Shown here in pieces: positions 1-11,549 of a stretch of DNA of 64,000 bases. How positions within the stretch are numbered: the stretch's first letter is position 1; every line of letters begins with the position of its first letter. The stretch is from Melieria omissa (lineage: Eukaryota > Arthropoda > Insecta > Diptera > Ulidiidae), in assembly GCA_963971225.1 (NCBI GenBank), contig OZ020267.1, positions 152,449,920 through 152,513,919 of the forward strand, written 5' to 3'. The notes beneath the pieces were generated by a model that had not been told where the DNA came from, searched no databases, and saw nothing but the letters and a program-made list of their open reading frames with translations. The translations under genes and the position numbers were made by a program.

Positions 1-1610
1 TTTCCGGACTTTAGTGGAGCTAATCTTTCTGCACGTATTTCAGATAAACTTCGCGCCTAATGTTTGCTGCCAAAAAACCTAAAAAAAAACAATGTAAATA
101 TTTATACACAACAATCCAGCCGCATAAACCAGATAATCCAGAGCACGCTTTCCACAAAACTATTTGAGTCGTTGTTTTTTTGTATAAAAAAGTTAATTAT
201 TTTGTGCGCGTAAGTTGTCTTATCTTTGAAGATGCGTAACAAAACGCAACAGTTCAAAGAATTTCGGTTTGTGTGTTTTTGTTTTGCTGAGGCAAAACGC
301 TATGTGGGATCAAAGCAGCAACGGCCACACGAATGTTGCACATCGCATTGCGCGCGGCTAACGTAGCTCCAAACGGGCTGCTGATGGTAGCTGTGTGAGT
401 AACGCGCCAAGAGGTGTGTTTAAAAATAAAATGACATTTGGAAATTGGAACACGACACATCGCATGTACATTACACACGCAACATTGCCGTGGCGTGGGT
501 CGTTTTGGCGGGCAGTGCGTTTGCTTTCAGCAGCGAAAGAGTTACGAAACTATTGGAACGAAAATAAAGTCGTAATGATTCTTGGTTGGACGCCAACTGA
601 ATCTTGTGGGGGTGCTCACAAGAGCAAAGCAGACCCGCGTGCAGCAGCCCGCACTTGAGCACTGAAGTTTGAATGCTGTCCAGCCAGTTCGAAATTTGCT
701 GTCGTCATTGTCAACTGACCACAGCAAAATCCGCACAGAGAAATGCGCCCAATGGAATCACGCATGCATGGCGCAGCGTCTAACAAATGTCAGCCCGCTT
801 TGTCGGCGGCTACTGGGGCCGCAGCCATAACAACGACAGCAAGTCTAGTCCCATAATTTGATATTTCCTCAATTGAGTGATACAATCAATGTTCGTCATT
901 TGCGGCACGGGTGCGTTGTTGTTGTTGTTGTTGGTGCTGTTGTCGACTAGGGTCCGTCTGGCGCTTTATTTTCGCTTGCTTTGTGCCTTTGCATAATGAC
1001 ACTTTGACGGGCATTCATGCAGCATAGACCACAAGCGCGACCACAGACTGGCCGACGTCCGAATGATTGCTGCTGCTGCTGCTGGATTCAGCTGGGCTGC
1101 AATGGCAATTTAATTTATTGGCTACTGTTGCTTTTGTTGTTTTTGTTGTTGCTGTGTCCACAGTTTGACACTTGAAAGTATTTTTACCGCGGCACAGCCG
1201 GCGTAATTGTTGCAAGGTTCATTGCCGCGCAGCAAAAACTACGAACAGAAAGTACTACAATCACAACAACAACAACAACAACAACGAATTGCACTGGCGA
1301 AACTTTCGTTGATCTATGACTGATGGTGGTGGTGACTTATCGCGACGATTTGGTGTTTGTTGTTGCGAATTGTGTTATTGTGGTTGTTGCTGACCAGGCA
1401 ACGATGGGACCGGCACCTAATTTGCTCACCCGTGCGTGAATTTTTGAAGGAGAGGGGAGATTGCAAAACAAACTGGCGATGGAGAAGAACTGTGAAAGCA
1501 ACTTAAATCAACAAACAAACTAAACTTTTTGAGTGACAAATATTTAATGTGAATGTAAATAAATAAATTGAATACATATGAGATTTCAGATATTAGTTAA
1601 TTGTGATATC
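1..1610. other. Non-coding stretch, probable Swip-1 intron
   Basis: No credible exon is seen on either strand; short open frames overlap each other and lack recognisable domains. Simple trinucleotide repeats occur: GTT near 914-936, GCT near 1068-1083 and CAA near 1262-1285. By position it lies downstream (on the minus strand) of Swip-1 coding exon 1, so it is probably part of that gene's first intron. Confidence 0.5.
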
Positions 1611-2750
1611 TACAGTCTGTTCACTAAAAAACGATTATCTGTTACACCCTGTGTAACGATGACACATGATGGTAAACACATCAGCTGATTTTGTTTAACC
1701 GTAGTGAAGTTTGAGAACTCAATTTTATACAAATTTTGCGAAAGTTGTTGGTTATTTGAGTTGTTTTTGCAATGAGTGCCATTTACAAAATACGGTTTGA
1801 AGCGTACGTTTTGAAAAAGCATACTCAGGGCCCAAAATGGACCGCAGAGCAGGCTGCCAAGTATATGGTGGCGACGCGTACTTTTGTTACGAGATGGTCT
1901 AACCGCTGCGAGTTGACTGGAAATGTCGACGACGAGCCAGGCAGAGGTCCAAAACGGAAGACTTCGCCGCGGGACGGTAAGGCTGTGGCCAATGTTTTTT
2001 TGAAATATCCTTCAATTATCTTAAGAGGAGCGCAATTACCTTCAATTACCTTAAGAGGAGCGCGTGGAATAGATATATCACTGAATACGATAAGGAAAAG
2101 ACTTAAGGAAAAAAGCATCGTGTACAAACGTGTTTGGTCAGAAAAAGGTGTTAAAATTGTGCAAAGAACGGTTAAGCACCCAGCAAAGGTGCTGGCTGTT
2201 TTTCAGCAAAGGGTTTTGGAGTTTTGACATGCTTTACTGAAAACTTGAACGCACCAAAAATGTTAAAATTTTACCAAAAAGGCTTATTACCATCTGCATG
2301 GAAGCTGAATGGAAAAAATAATCGCGCCTGGGTACTGCACTGAGGACAACGATCCAAAGCATCGAAGTCGCCTATGTACTGAGTGGAAAGAAAAAAACGA
2401 TATCGAAACGATGGATTGGCCATCCCAGTCGCCCGATGCAAACCCAATCGAAAATGTTTGGACTCTAATGAAACAGAAAATTACCAACAAAAATTTGACA
2501 ACTACAAAACAGTTAAAAGCTGCACTGAAAAAAATATAGAGAAGTTTTTCATTGACGTATGCACAGAATTTAGCAGCAAGTTGTGAGCGAAGATGTCAGC
2601 CTATTTTAGATAGTAATGGTGATTGGACGAACTATTAATTTATATTCCAAATATACGTCCGATACAATTTTCAAGAATATAATAAATTAAAAACAAAAAA
2701 GTTATTTATTTTCTTTTTATGGCTGATCGTTATTTAGTGAACAGACTGTA
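1611..2750 (+). mobile_element. Tc1-like transposon, internally deleted
   Basis: The ends form inverted repeats: CAGTCTGTTCACTAAAAAAC on the left and the inverse of GTTATTTAGTGAACAGACTG on the right, each flanked by the TA that Tc1/mariner elements duplicate. The element proper is 1613-2748, about 1.14 kb. Full-length Tc1 relatives are usually about 1.6 kb with a transposase of about 340 residues, so a central piece is missing. The insertion sits in the AT-rich region assigned to the Swip-1 intron. The TIRs still pair well, so it could in principle be moved in trans, but its own gene is broken. Confidence 0.93.
1772..2539 (+). pseudogene. Tc1-type transposase remnant
   Basis: Two open pieces remain. 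The first, 1772-2227 (151 codons), starts at an ATG and looks like the N-terminal helix-turn-helix region of a Tc1 transposase (TAEQAAKYM, then the basic GRGPKRKTSPRDGKAV). The second, from 2309, is the C-terminal catalytic part with DNDPKH and PIENVW; the Asp to Glu spacing is 34 residues, the DD34E arrangement of the family. The first catalytic Asp lies in the segment lost between the two pieces, so the enzyme is dead. The N-terminal piece carries an in-frame duplication of about 30 bp at 2008-2063 (LRGAQLPSITLRGAR), not expected in the family. Confidence 0.9.
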
Positions 2751-2799
2751 AATATGAGAAAACTTGTATTATTTATAGGATGACCCAATATTTGTTCAG

Positions 2800-3047
2800 G
2801 CGCCTGCCGTAGCTCAGCTGGCTAGTGCGTTGGGCCGCGAGTCAAGACTCTGCGAGTTCAATACTCCGTTGCGTTAACACCGAATAAAAAGAAAAACAAC
2901 AATTTTTTTCGGCGGCTGTCCTCTCAGCAGGAAATGGCAAACCTCTGACAGTAAAAACTGCCTATGAAAAAACTCCCAACTCGCCGTTCGGAATCGGCAT
3001 AAAACTGTAGGGCCCTTCCAACCTTGAAAAATTCAAGAAGAAGAAGA
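2800..3047 (+). mobile_element. tRNA-derived SINE, copy 1
   Basis: The 5' part resembles a tRNA gene with internal RNA polymerase III promoter boxes: box A TAGCTCAGCTGG and a box B-like GAGTTCAATACTC. A tRNA-unrelated body and an (AAG)n tail follow. Imperfect 14-bp repeats flank it (CAATATTTGTTCAG at 2786-2799 and CAATACTTGTTTAG at 3048-3061), as expected of target-primed insertion. A second copy lies at 25482-25793. The body ends in CCGTTCGGAATCGGCATAAA, which I think resembles the 3' tail of a fly LINE, so LINE-dependent retroposition is inferred. It is not a functional tRNA gene. Confidence 0.88.
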
Positions 3048-3061
3048 CAATACTTGTTTAG

Positions 3062-5109
3062 CAGAAGTAAGTTCTAGAAATTGCATTTGCATTTGTAAAA
3101 AGTAAAAATTTTGGCTTACGCATCAATTAAAACTGACAGAAGAGTAAATCACAGTGTTGCTACCGAGATTCAGATACGTCTTCATACAAATCAAATATAA
3201 TATTGATAAGTTATTCTCTTCTTGCGGTCGATGGTTGTATGCGTTCGAATTCCAATGCGAGTGCAATGGTTTTTGGCGACAATTGATTAATCATCGCACG
3301 ATGGCAAACAAAGGCGGCCAGCAATCAGTGCGATGAATTGCTGCCGGCGCGGTCGACAACATAAGTAGTCATACGCATAATTGAGTTGTAAATATGCACA
3401 GCGATTGTGTGCGCCGCAAATGAGGTCAGCCTTCGGCGCAGTGTTTGGACATTGTTGCGACAACAGCTTCATTAGCGGACGAAGGCGCGCGCTGACGGCT
3501 GGCGGTGTGATAAAAATGCGCGAACGACAAAAACAAAGAGCACCAGATCGACAATTGGGTGGGCAAATGGCCGACGGGCGTTGGACTGGACGCGTCAAAG
3601 TGAGGCGCCCTAAAGTGTAAATTTGTAATAATGAAAATATGCAAATTTGCGCTCGCAATCAGCGAAAATGCACACTGCACAGGTCAACGAACTGTCGCTC
3701 GTTTGCGCACCAACTTTCGACCCAATGCCGTTTAGTGGGCCGCGCACAAGTGTGCGTGCGGCGCGTTTGAATGTTAACGGCAAACGCTGCAGTGCGAAAT
3801 TGCTGCAGTTTTCGCAATTCTTTCGGCGAGTCACGTACGGCGGCGTATGCGAGGGCCAGGTGCGTTGCCGCTGCGACGTCGCGTGGCTTGGCGTGGGCGG
3901 CATTATTGAATGCGCGCCAGTGCTCACTCCACATGTACGCATTCGTACGAGATGTAAACAACGGCCGCGTAAACAATTCGCATGCCTTCGTTGGGCATAG
4001 GAAACAGTTGGGCCATTTCGACGCCGCCGCACTTACCCCCAAAGCAAGTATGCAAATTACTTCGGGCACATTTCTGCGCGCATGAAATTATTTATGGTGC
4101 TGTCGCCCAGACTTGAGGGCGCGCGGCAAACGGCGCTGGGCACTGCATTGAAAAACGCAGCGACTGGCAATTGCGGCGGCGATGAGTCATGCAACAACTT
4201 GTACGAAGCGCAATAATGACAAAGTGAAAACTGCAGTTGCAAGCGGCAGGCGTCCAGTCAGTTGCTGATGTATCACATTTATTGCTGGCGCATGCAATGC
4301 ACAAAAGTTGAATGCGTTCATTGGATGAATTGAATTGAATTGTTGGTAAGTTGAGTTAAGAAACGTTTTATAATCAGTGGCTCTGCAAAATTTGTATTCG
4401 TTAGTTTCATTAATCATGGCAATGCGTTTTGCGTTTATTTATCAGTGCAACCCGGACTTGAAACGGCCATACGGTGATCGAAAAGTTTTCAGAACAACAT
4501 TTGGATAAACTAAAATTTAATACTGCATGCAACTTTAAAATTCAGCTTTAAACCACAACGCAACAAACTTGCGGCATGTGTGGCATAAGCCACCCCTCTT
4601 GTGTTCTATTATCACTACTCAGGAGCCTTGAACATAATTAACTGTTGTTGCTTCTGAGTCCGCAATCATGACAGCATAGAGAGCACAGAGTGGGCTGTCT
4701 GGTGCAGGGTGGTTGCCATTGTCGAGCTGCAAGTGACGTGGCATGGCGATAATGCAATCGATATGCTTGCATTTGGATGCAAACACACATACACATATAA
4801 ATATATATACGTATATAAATACATAATCATAAGAGTACATGTAAGTGCCACATATGTATAAATTGTATATAAGACAGAGACGTATTTATTTATGCGTGCA
4901 GCTGAATAGATATGCAAATGAGCGCGTGGACATTCAAACACTCGAAATCCCAACTATGCTCAATTCGAGGGGTTGCTGGAAGAAGTGCACCGCGGCTGCG
5001 CTGCTCAAGGCAAACAGAACGGCGGGTGATGCTATCACAAAGTTACAGATGCGCTGATGTGATTTATGTTCTTTCAATTATTTGTAAACACACAAAGGAC
5101 GAGCATGGG
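3062..5109. other. Non-coding stretch with GC-richer core
   Basis: Overlapping frames on both strands at 3287-4085 come from a GC-richer segment with few stops. None shows a domain, a splice pattern or codon periodicity that I can defend. An AT microsatellite of TATA/CATA type lies around 4790-4870. Nothing else is identified. Confidence 0.5.
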
Positions 5110-6053
5110 GAACAGTTCGCACACCCACTACAAAAGTGACACAGCTCAAAATTTTTGATTTTTCAGGAAACGCAAAAAACTGTTTTTGAGCTAAATAAAG
5201 ATTGTTTTTAAAAAACTGCATAGACCGTTCAGTAGAAAATCCTCACAGATTATGCTTTAGGATAAGTTACAACGATTTTTGTTAGAAGAAAATCCGAAAT
5301 TTTGAGTTGTGACTGTTTTAATGATACTTGAATTCAATAATTACCGGATTGTTTTAGGTTATGTCACTTTTGCTGAATTTAATAATTATGAATGACAGTG
5401 AAAAAGTTGAGAGAAAAATTTTGAAAATTCGAAATTAATTTTTTTTTCAACCCTTTCGGGACTACTGGGATAATACGTCCCAGCAAGCTTTTAATGACCC
5501 TTAAAAAATTATTAAAATCTTACGACTCACGCAAAATATTTTTTTCGATTTCGGTGTTCCCGCATAAAAGGATGACTTCAGAGTTTGTGATCATCCAATA
5601 TACATTTCTAACCTCAACTTTCATAGCATGAGAATATTTTTACTGAAAGTATTTGGAATTTCAAAATTAAACTCCGTCTCGAAAGGGTTAAATATAAAAA
5701 TTGTCACAACTTTACTTAAAATTAACTTCAACAAAAATTTATTTCATCAAAAGTGTCACAATTTCAATTAGTACTCTTTTGCATTGAGCTGCAGCGATCA
5801 AATAAATAGCATCAAATTTCTGACATGAGGAGGGACCTAACTGTATTTTGGGAACAGTTAACAACAAAAAAATGTACTGAACTTTTGCTTATTGGTAGAT
5901 AGATGATAAATAGATAGATTAATTTTTTTAAATTTAATAATTAAAAATTAACTTAATTAACTTAAATAACTTAAAATTAATTAATTAACACATAAACCCG
6001 AAAATGAAAAATTTTTAGTTGTGGCACTTTTAAAGTGGGTATGCGAATTGTTC
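5110..6053. mobile_element. GAACA-TIR non-autonomous element, copy 1
   Basis: Long inverted termini: GAACAGTTCGCACACCCACT on the left and GAACAATTCGCATACCCACT read inward from the right, continuing for about 50 bases through AAAAGTGACACA-GCTC. Copies at 7336-7988 and 9815-11549 share both the ends and the interior. There is no coding capacity. The span is 944 bp because a 237-bp piggyBac-like element is inserted at 5451-5687; without it the element is about 700 bp. I cannot see a clear target-site duplication, so the superfamily is unassigned. Confidence 0.85.
5451..5687. mobile_element. Short piggyBac-like MITE nested in copy 1
   Basis: The inverted ends CCCTTTCGGGAC and CCCTTTCGAGAC (read inward) interrupt the GAACA-TIR element; the alignment to copy 2 resumes on each side. 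TTAA follows the right end at 5688-5691, and the left flank reads TCAA, probably a mutated TTAA. Terminal CCC with a TTAA target is the piggyBac signature. The ends match the longer elements at 34196, 48956 and 60525, but the interior differs. Confidence 0.8.
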
Positions 6054-6061
6054 TATAAATT

Positions 6062-6200
6062 GAGCGCCAAGCCTCGGAATCGTGGTAAGTGCGTTGGATC
6101 AAGAGTTCTTAGGTGTAAGGTTCGTATCTCGCTCAAACCTTTTCTTTTGGGTAGCCGCCCTTCGAGCAAGTAATCGCAAACTTCGGAAGAAGAAAAATAT
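6062..6200 (+). mobile_element. Degraded tRNA-derived SINE-like sequence
   Basis: A box A-like TGGTAAGTGCG is followed about 40 bases later by a box B-like GGTTCGTATCTC, then GCAAACTTCGGAAGAAGAA, which resembles the body and tail of the SINE at 2800. The similarity is weak and no flanking duplication is visible, so this may be a different or very old SINE family. Confidence 0.45.
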
Positions 6201-7335
6201 TGAAGGAAGCTGATACTTATTTGTGTATAAATATAACTTAAACCCGAATATAACAAAAAAGCTTAAATGTTTAAATGACGATAATAAAATGTTCACTTGC
6301 ACTCAAGAAAGTTCAATTTAATGCAGCAAACGTAAAAATTGAATGATTCATATTTAATTTTAGAATTTGTAAAAATATCTGCTTACATACTTATACACAT
6401 TTACAAGTTATCATCTTTTATTGCGTTGTAAAAACGTCAAAAAACTGCATTTATTTGCATGAGAAAACATTTATAATTTTTTAAATTTAACAATGCCCAC
6501 AAAGCGATTAAAGAAATAACAACAATAAATTATATGTTAATATGTCAAATAAAAAATTATCGCAGCACTTGTTTTTATTGTAATCTTAAACTACACCAAT
6601 ACCAACAAATAACGAATTTGCATATTGCGTGAGGGATCTGCCACTCGGTTTGAGTGCATGTGATGCGTTTTAACCGCTTGAGGGCTGTTGTAACTAATAA
6701 TGAACACTCAACTATAGCTTAAAAATTAAATAAAATAATTGTTTTCAAGTTTAGCGTCAGTGTTGCTTTTGTTCGATACAGAACGTTAAAGCGTTAATAC
6801 TGAGGAAGTGTTCAGCGCACAGCTGACCAAACTTAAGTTGGATTATCACAATCGGGCAGCATTTTTATAAAGTGAAATTGCGCTTTAATACAAGTAGTTA
6901 CGACACAAGAAGGCGGCAGCTGTGTAAATTTGCTCCCTTTATTTCTACACACTCGAACACACAACTCATATCGCAAGCGAGCGTGTGGCAGAGAAACAAG
7001 GCAAAAGGAAGTGCTACGAGTGATTAAGTGGGTATTTCTGCGAAATACTACCAGCAAAGATATGGCAATGTTTGTGAGTATTTTTATCACTTTCAAAACA
7101 TACACGTAGGGATAAGAGAATCGAGGTTGCGGAGGCGTTTCTTTCAATGCCGCTTTGGGGAAATTGCGCAGGATAACTATGGATAAATGAAACTAACACT
7201 GTCGAACACAAATTGGTCTCGTACTGTTTGACAGAGAATAACAACCATTCTTCTGTTTTATATTAAAAGTCCCACCAAGTCGCAAAGGGGCTTAGGGTCT
7301 GCAATAACTATAAATAATTTATTTATTTAGCCAAA
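6201..7335. other. Non-coding AT-rich stretch
   Basis: No exon, RNA gene or repeat is recognised. Short frames around 6833-7244 on the minus strand have no domain. Confidence 0.45.
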
Positions 7336-7988
7336 GAACAAATCGAACACGCACAGCAAAAGTGACACAACTCAAAATTTTTGATTTTTTAGGAAACGCA
7401 AAAAACTGTTTTTGAGCTAAATAAACATTTTTTGTAAATAATGTATAGACCGTTCAGTAGAAAATCCTTACAGATTATGCTTTATGATAAGTTGCAAGAT
7501 TTTTTTTTATTTTACACTAGAAAATCCAAAATTTTGAGTTGTGACTGTTTTGATGATATTTTAATTCAATAATTACCGAATTATTTCACGTTATGGCACT
7601 TTTTCTGAATTTAGTAATTATAAATGACAGTTAAAAAGTTGGAAGAACAATTTTGAAAATTCATAATTAATTTTAATAGTTAAAAATATATACAAAAATT
7701 GCCAGAATTTTGCTTAGAATTAACTTTAACAAAAATGTATTTCGTCAAAAGTGACATAATTTGAGTTAGGACACTTTGCATTGAGCTGCAGCAATCAAAT
7801 AGCATCAAACTTCTGACATGAAGAGAGATCTAACTGTACTTTTGGAGTTAACAACAGTTAACAACAACAAAATATACTGAGTTTTTGCTGATTGGTAGAT
7901 ATATGCATTGTGCACAGTATTAACACATAAACGCGAAAATTACAAATGTTGAGTTGTGTCACTTTTGTAGTGCGTGTGCGAAATATCC
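7336..7988. mobile_element. GAACA-TIR non-autonomous element, copy 2
   Basis: This is the uninterrupted copy, 653 bp. The left end runs from GAACAAATCGAACACGCA into AAAAGTGACACAACTCAAAA; the right end reads inward as CGCACACGCACTACAAAAG. The interior matches copy 1 in the same orientation, including TTTTTGAGCTAAATAAA and TTGAGCTGCAGCAATCAAAT. It serves as the reference from which insertions in copies 1 and 3 are read. It has no coding capacity. Confidence 0.87.
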
Positions 7989-9814
7989 TTACTGTCTATA
8001 GGAGATATTAATAATTAAAAACAACAAGTTACTTAAACTATTTAACAATGAGTAATGAAAAATTGTGTCGAGTGAAAGTGGAACATGGCGCTTGACGCCC
8101 CATATTTCTTCGTCACACACGTCACGCACACACACACACACACATTCTTACACTGAATTTAGTAATTGAGAAAGGATGTAGCCACTTAGGCATTACATAA
8201 ATTGTACTTTGCATGTTGCATGCAACATGCACAACAGCACATGCGAACAACAATATCGTAAGAGAATAGAAGGAGGAAAAGACATTTTGCAATGCTTCCT
8301 GCCGTCCTTTGGCGCTGTGAGTGGCAGCAGATGACATTACAATGCGGCCTACAAGTTCCTAATGTGGCACAAGTGCGGTTGAGGACTTTGTGCAGGAAGC
8401 ACATCGGTTCGGGGGTAGCGGCAGTGTGTGCATTGTAGCACGTGCACTCCTGCCAACCGCAACGGAAGCATGCAGGCAAATAAGGAGCCGCACTGAGTCG
8501 GAATGAGGACATGCTGCTGCAGCGAGAAAGATGCGCTAAGGAAAACACAAAATTATGCGTGCAAATGTATATTTTTTAAATACCTTTTTCTAAGTGCGCC
8601 TTTTCTGGTATTAACATGTCTTATGAAGTCTTTTGTCGGCGCCAATTTAGTGCGCCAATGCGTAAATTGAAGCGGAGCCGTGCTGAATGTTGGCCATTTT
8701 TTGGTATTGGCAGCGCTTTGTGGAAAATTTGGCAGAGCGCCCAGCCACACTGCGCAACTGCACGGCTTCACAACCAAACACAATGGTTGGCGCATAGCTG
8801 TCGAGGTGGCGTTTTTCTGTCTGCCAAGAAAACGAGGTCTTGCGAATGGGCGCACAAATGTGGGAAAGAGTTGGAAGCACGTTGGCCAGTGCAATTGGCA
8901 CCACAAACCGAAAATTCCATGCAACGCATTGCGGCAATCGTGCAGCGAAGACGAGATAGCGCTGCCGTTTTTGCTGCTGTTTAGAGACATGCAACGGAAA
9001 ACACCAGTCATGAGCAGCGAAGCAGCCGTAATGCCGAACATTAGATTTGGTAACAGTAAGCTTATGAATTTCGATGAAGCTGCAGTTGTTGTTTTAGCTG
9101 TCATGTTGCTGCTGCTGCTGCTTGTTGGCAAGGGAGCACTGGAATTGGTCGCGATTCGCAGGTGTTTAGGGTGTGTATTGTTATTCGCTGTGAAAAAGAT
9201 GGCTTTGAATAGCGCTGCATTCAAGCGATCAGCGATTTAACATTTTGTTTTTTGAATTCTTCTTGCGTTACTGTATAAATAAAACAGTTGCAGTTAGAAA
9301 TTGAAGGAAAACACTGTAGAAAATTTCTCAAACAAAGCACATAAAATAGATCGTCAACGCGAAAACACAAGCAAACTAGTGGACAGTAGCAGCAACAACA
9401 AAAAAAGAGCAGTGCTGAAAGCGAGAACGTGTCAAGAGCGAAGTGAAGTGAAAGCAAGAGCAACAAAAACGAAAAACAAAAACATTGTCATGCCGCATTG
9501 AAGGATGCTGCACTTAGTAAACTTGTTTTGAGGCGGCGACTCGTGCCAGGAAACTTGGCAAGGGCGCATTCACCAGAAAAGGTGCCAGCTTCTCTGCTGG
9601 GCTGAGGCGGCGCGTGTGGAAGAACGCGAAATGTATGCGCGCTGCGGAAACCAGTTTCGGTATTTCAAATTTAGGTTCGTGCGTTGCGCACGCGCACCGT
9701 GAAATACCAGACGAACTGGCTGTAATCTGTTTTACATTCTGCCGAAGAAATGTAGTAAAGAGGAAGAAAACTGAGATGACAGTCAAGCCAGAATTGGCTG
9801 CACTATACACTTTG
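7989..9814. other. Non-coding stretch; overlapping frames without domains
   Basis: A (CA)n microsatellite lies at about 8125-8144. Long frames overlap on both strands at 8553-9240 (up to 223 codons on the minus strand). They lack conserved motifs, and the two strands are open over the same bases, which suggests low stop density rather than a gene. Transcript data could change this. Confidence 0.45.
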
Positions 9815-9887
9815 GAACATGTATCGCACACCCACTTCAAAACTGACACAACTCAACAATTTTAATTTTCGGGTTTATGTGTTAATA

Positions 9888-10430
9888 CCCACCAAACAAA
9901 ATGTGAGAAATAGGCAACAATCATCAATGGCAACAAATTGGCGACTCGACGATTTATTGCCGCAGTGACAAATTAGCAACATGTCACAAAAACACGTTGT
10001 TTTCCAGGACTTTGAGATAGCGAATTGATATATTTTGTATTTCAGGGAGATTGATCGCATTTAAAAAATTTGTATTCATTCATCGACGGTTCATTGATCA
10101 ACAGCATTGATTCAAGCTCAAAACAATGAGAGCAACATTGAATATTTGTATGCAAATGAAATTCCATCCCAACCAAAACTGACTGACATTTTATAAATTG
10201 ATAATTTCCCAAACAATATGATGTATTTAGATATGAAAAAGAATCGTCCAGGCGATAAGAAAACGACACGTCACGGCGATAAGAAAACGACTCGTCACGG
10301 CGAGTTGCTTTCGGCGGACGTTTTAGAACGACTGGTGATACGAAATCGATACGCTGGCGATATTACCGGCGATCAATTCGTTCCCGGGGGCCTGTTTTCT
10401 TATTGCCGGCAACAAAAAATGTCTGGTGGG
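9888..10430. mobile_element. Unnamed 543-bp TIR element with TA target
   Basis: The ends are CCCACCAAACA and, read inward from the right, CCCACCAGACA. The flanks are TA on both sides (9886-9887, 10431-10432), and removing the block plus one TA restores the copy 2 sequence TTAATACTGTGC. The interior holds GGCAAC-containing subterminal motifs and a tandem repeat (see 10249-10302). A plus-strand frame at 10218-10541 runs out of the element into its host and has no domain. A TA duplication suggests Tc1/mariner-type mobilisation, but the terminal CCCACCA is not one I recognise. Confidence 0.82.
10249..10302 (+). repeat. Short tandem repeat inside the 543-bp element
   Basis: GGCGATAAGAAAACGAC followed by ACGTCAC or TCGTCAC occurs twice in tandem (unit about 24 bp), with a partial third start GGCGAGT. 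Confidence 0.75.
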
Positions 10431-10962
10431 TACTGTGCACATTGCATAAATCTACCAATCAGCAAAAGCTCAGTATATTTTGTTATTGTTAACTGTTGCC
10501 AAAATACAGTCCTAAGTCTCTCTTCATGTCGAGAAGTTTGATGCAATTTGATCGCTGCAGCTCAATGCAAAAAGTCCTAATTGAAATTGTGGCACTTTTG
10601 ACGAAATACATTTTTGTTGAAGTTAATTTTAATTAAAGTAATTTGGTAATTTTGTAATTTTAGTATATATTTTCAAATAAAAAAATTAATTTAGAATTTT
10701 ATATAATTTTTCTTTCAACTATTTTTTTGCCATTTATAATTATTAAATTCAGCAAAAGTGAGATAACATTAAATAATTCGGTAATTATTAAATTAAAAAT
10801 ATCATCAAAAAAGTCACAACTCAAAATTTTGGATTTTCTAGTTTAAAATAAAAAAAAAAAAATCTTTGTAACTCATTCCAAAGCATAATCTGTAAGGATT
10901 TTCGACTATACATTATTTAAAAAAATGTTTATTCAGCTTAAAAACAGTTTCTTGCGTTTCCC

Positions 10963-11514
10963 TACTTGGACCTCAAAGACTGTCGGTGAGTCCAGTATCC
11001 AAGAGGAGTTTTAATATATTTCCTAAACCTCTGGATATCCAGTCTGCACCCGATATGAGATGGTCTCCCAGGTGCTGCTTCTTTCTCTTATGCATGAGTA
11101 CAGGGAATTTTCCTAGTAGAGTCTCCTTGCAGTCTCCTGTCCTTGCAGTTCTGCTTGCAGTCTCCTTTTCCTGCAAGCAGAACCTGCAATACCCGTTTTC
11201 ACGGATTCCTAGTTTCGTTAGATGATAGTTCAATCTACAATGCCCTGTAAGCATTCCCGTGATAATCCTAAGATTATTTTTTGATAAGGTCATACATTCC
11301 TCGAATCGTTTTCTATTATAGGATCCGATAACCAGATTCGAATGCTCTAGATCTGGTTGATTTTCCTTCCTTCCTTCCTCTTAATTCCTTCTGGTTTTCC
11401 CAACTCACAAAAAGGTTCTGGGCCGACAAAGGGTGTGGAAGCTCCCCTCCTTGCCAGTTCGTCAGCCCGTTCGTTCTCTTCCGGTGTAGCCCGGAACCCA
11501 AAGTACCCAGACCT
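10963..11514 (-). pseudogene. LINE 3' fragment: RNase H end and C-terminal tail
   Basis: Read on the minus strand, the start encodes VWVLWVPG, then after a frameshift ENERADELARRGASTP, the end of an RNase H domain as found in Jockey/LOA/R1-type non-LTR elements. A second frame (10973-11293) reads LRIITGMLTGHCRLNYHL followed by a CRFC zinc-knuckle-like motif, the usual C-terminal extension of these polyproteins. A stop and a short 3' tail end it. It is 5'-truncated, frameshifted and inserted in the GAACA-TIR element. Confidence 0.85.
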
Positions 11515-11549
11515 TGTTGTCACTTTTGTAGTGGGTTTGCAATATGTTC

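Larger units (their letters stand above)
9815..11549. mobile_element. GAACA-TIR element, copy 3, with two internal insertions
   Basis: The ends are GAACATGTATCGCACACCCA and, read inward from the right, GAACATATTGCAAACCCACT. The interior aligns to copy 2 in reverse orientation. Two foreign blocks interrupt it: a 543-bp TIR element with a TA duplication (9888-10430) and a LINE 3' fragment (about 10963-11514). Subtracting both leaves about 640 bp, close to the 653 bp of copy 2. The second block also replaced about 25 bp of the terminal region. Confidence 0.85.

Noticed and set aside
2803..2876. A functional tRNA gene
   Set aside because: The cloverleaf is imperfect, the head is followed by a SINE body, and the same unit recurs at 25482; this is SINE-derived.
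8553..9240. Long frames on both strands (223 codons minus, 186 plus)
   Set aside because: The frames overlap on opposite strands, with no domain, splice pattern or neighbouring exon; this fits low stop density in a GC-richer patch.
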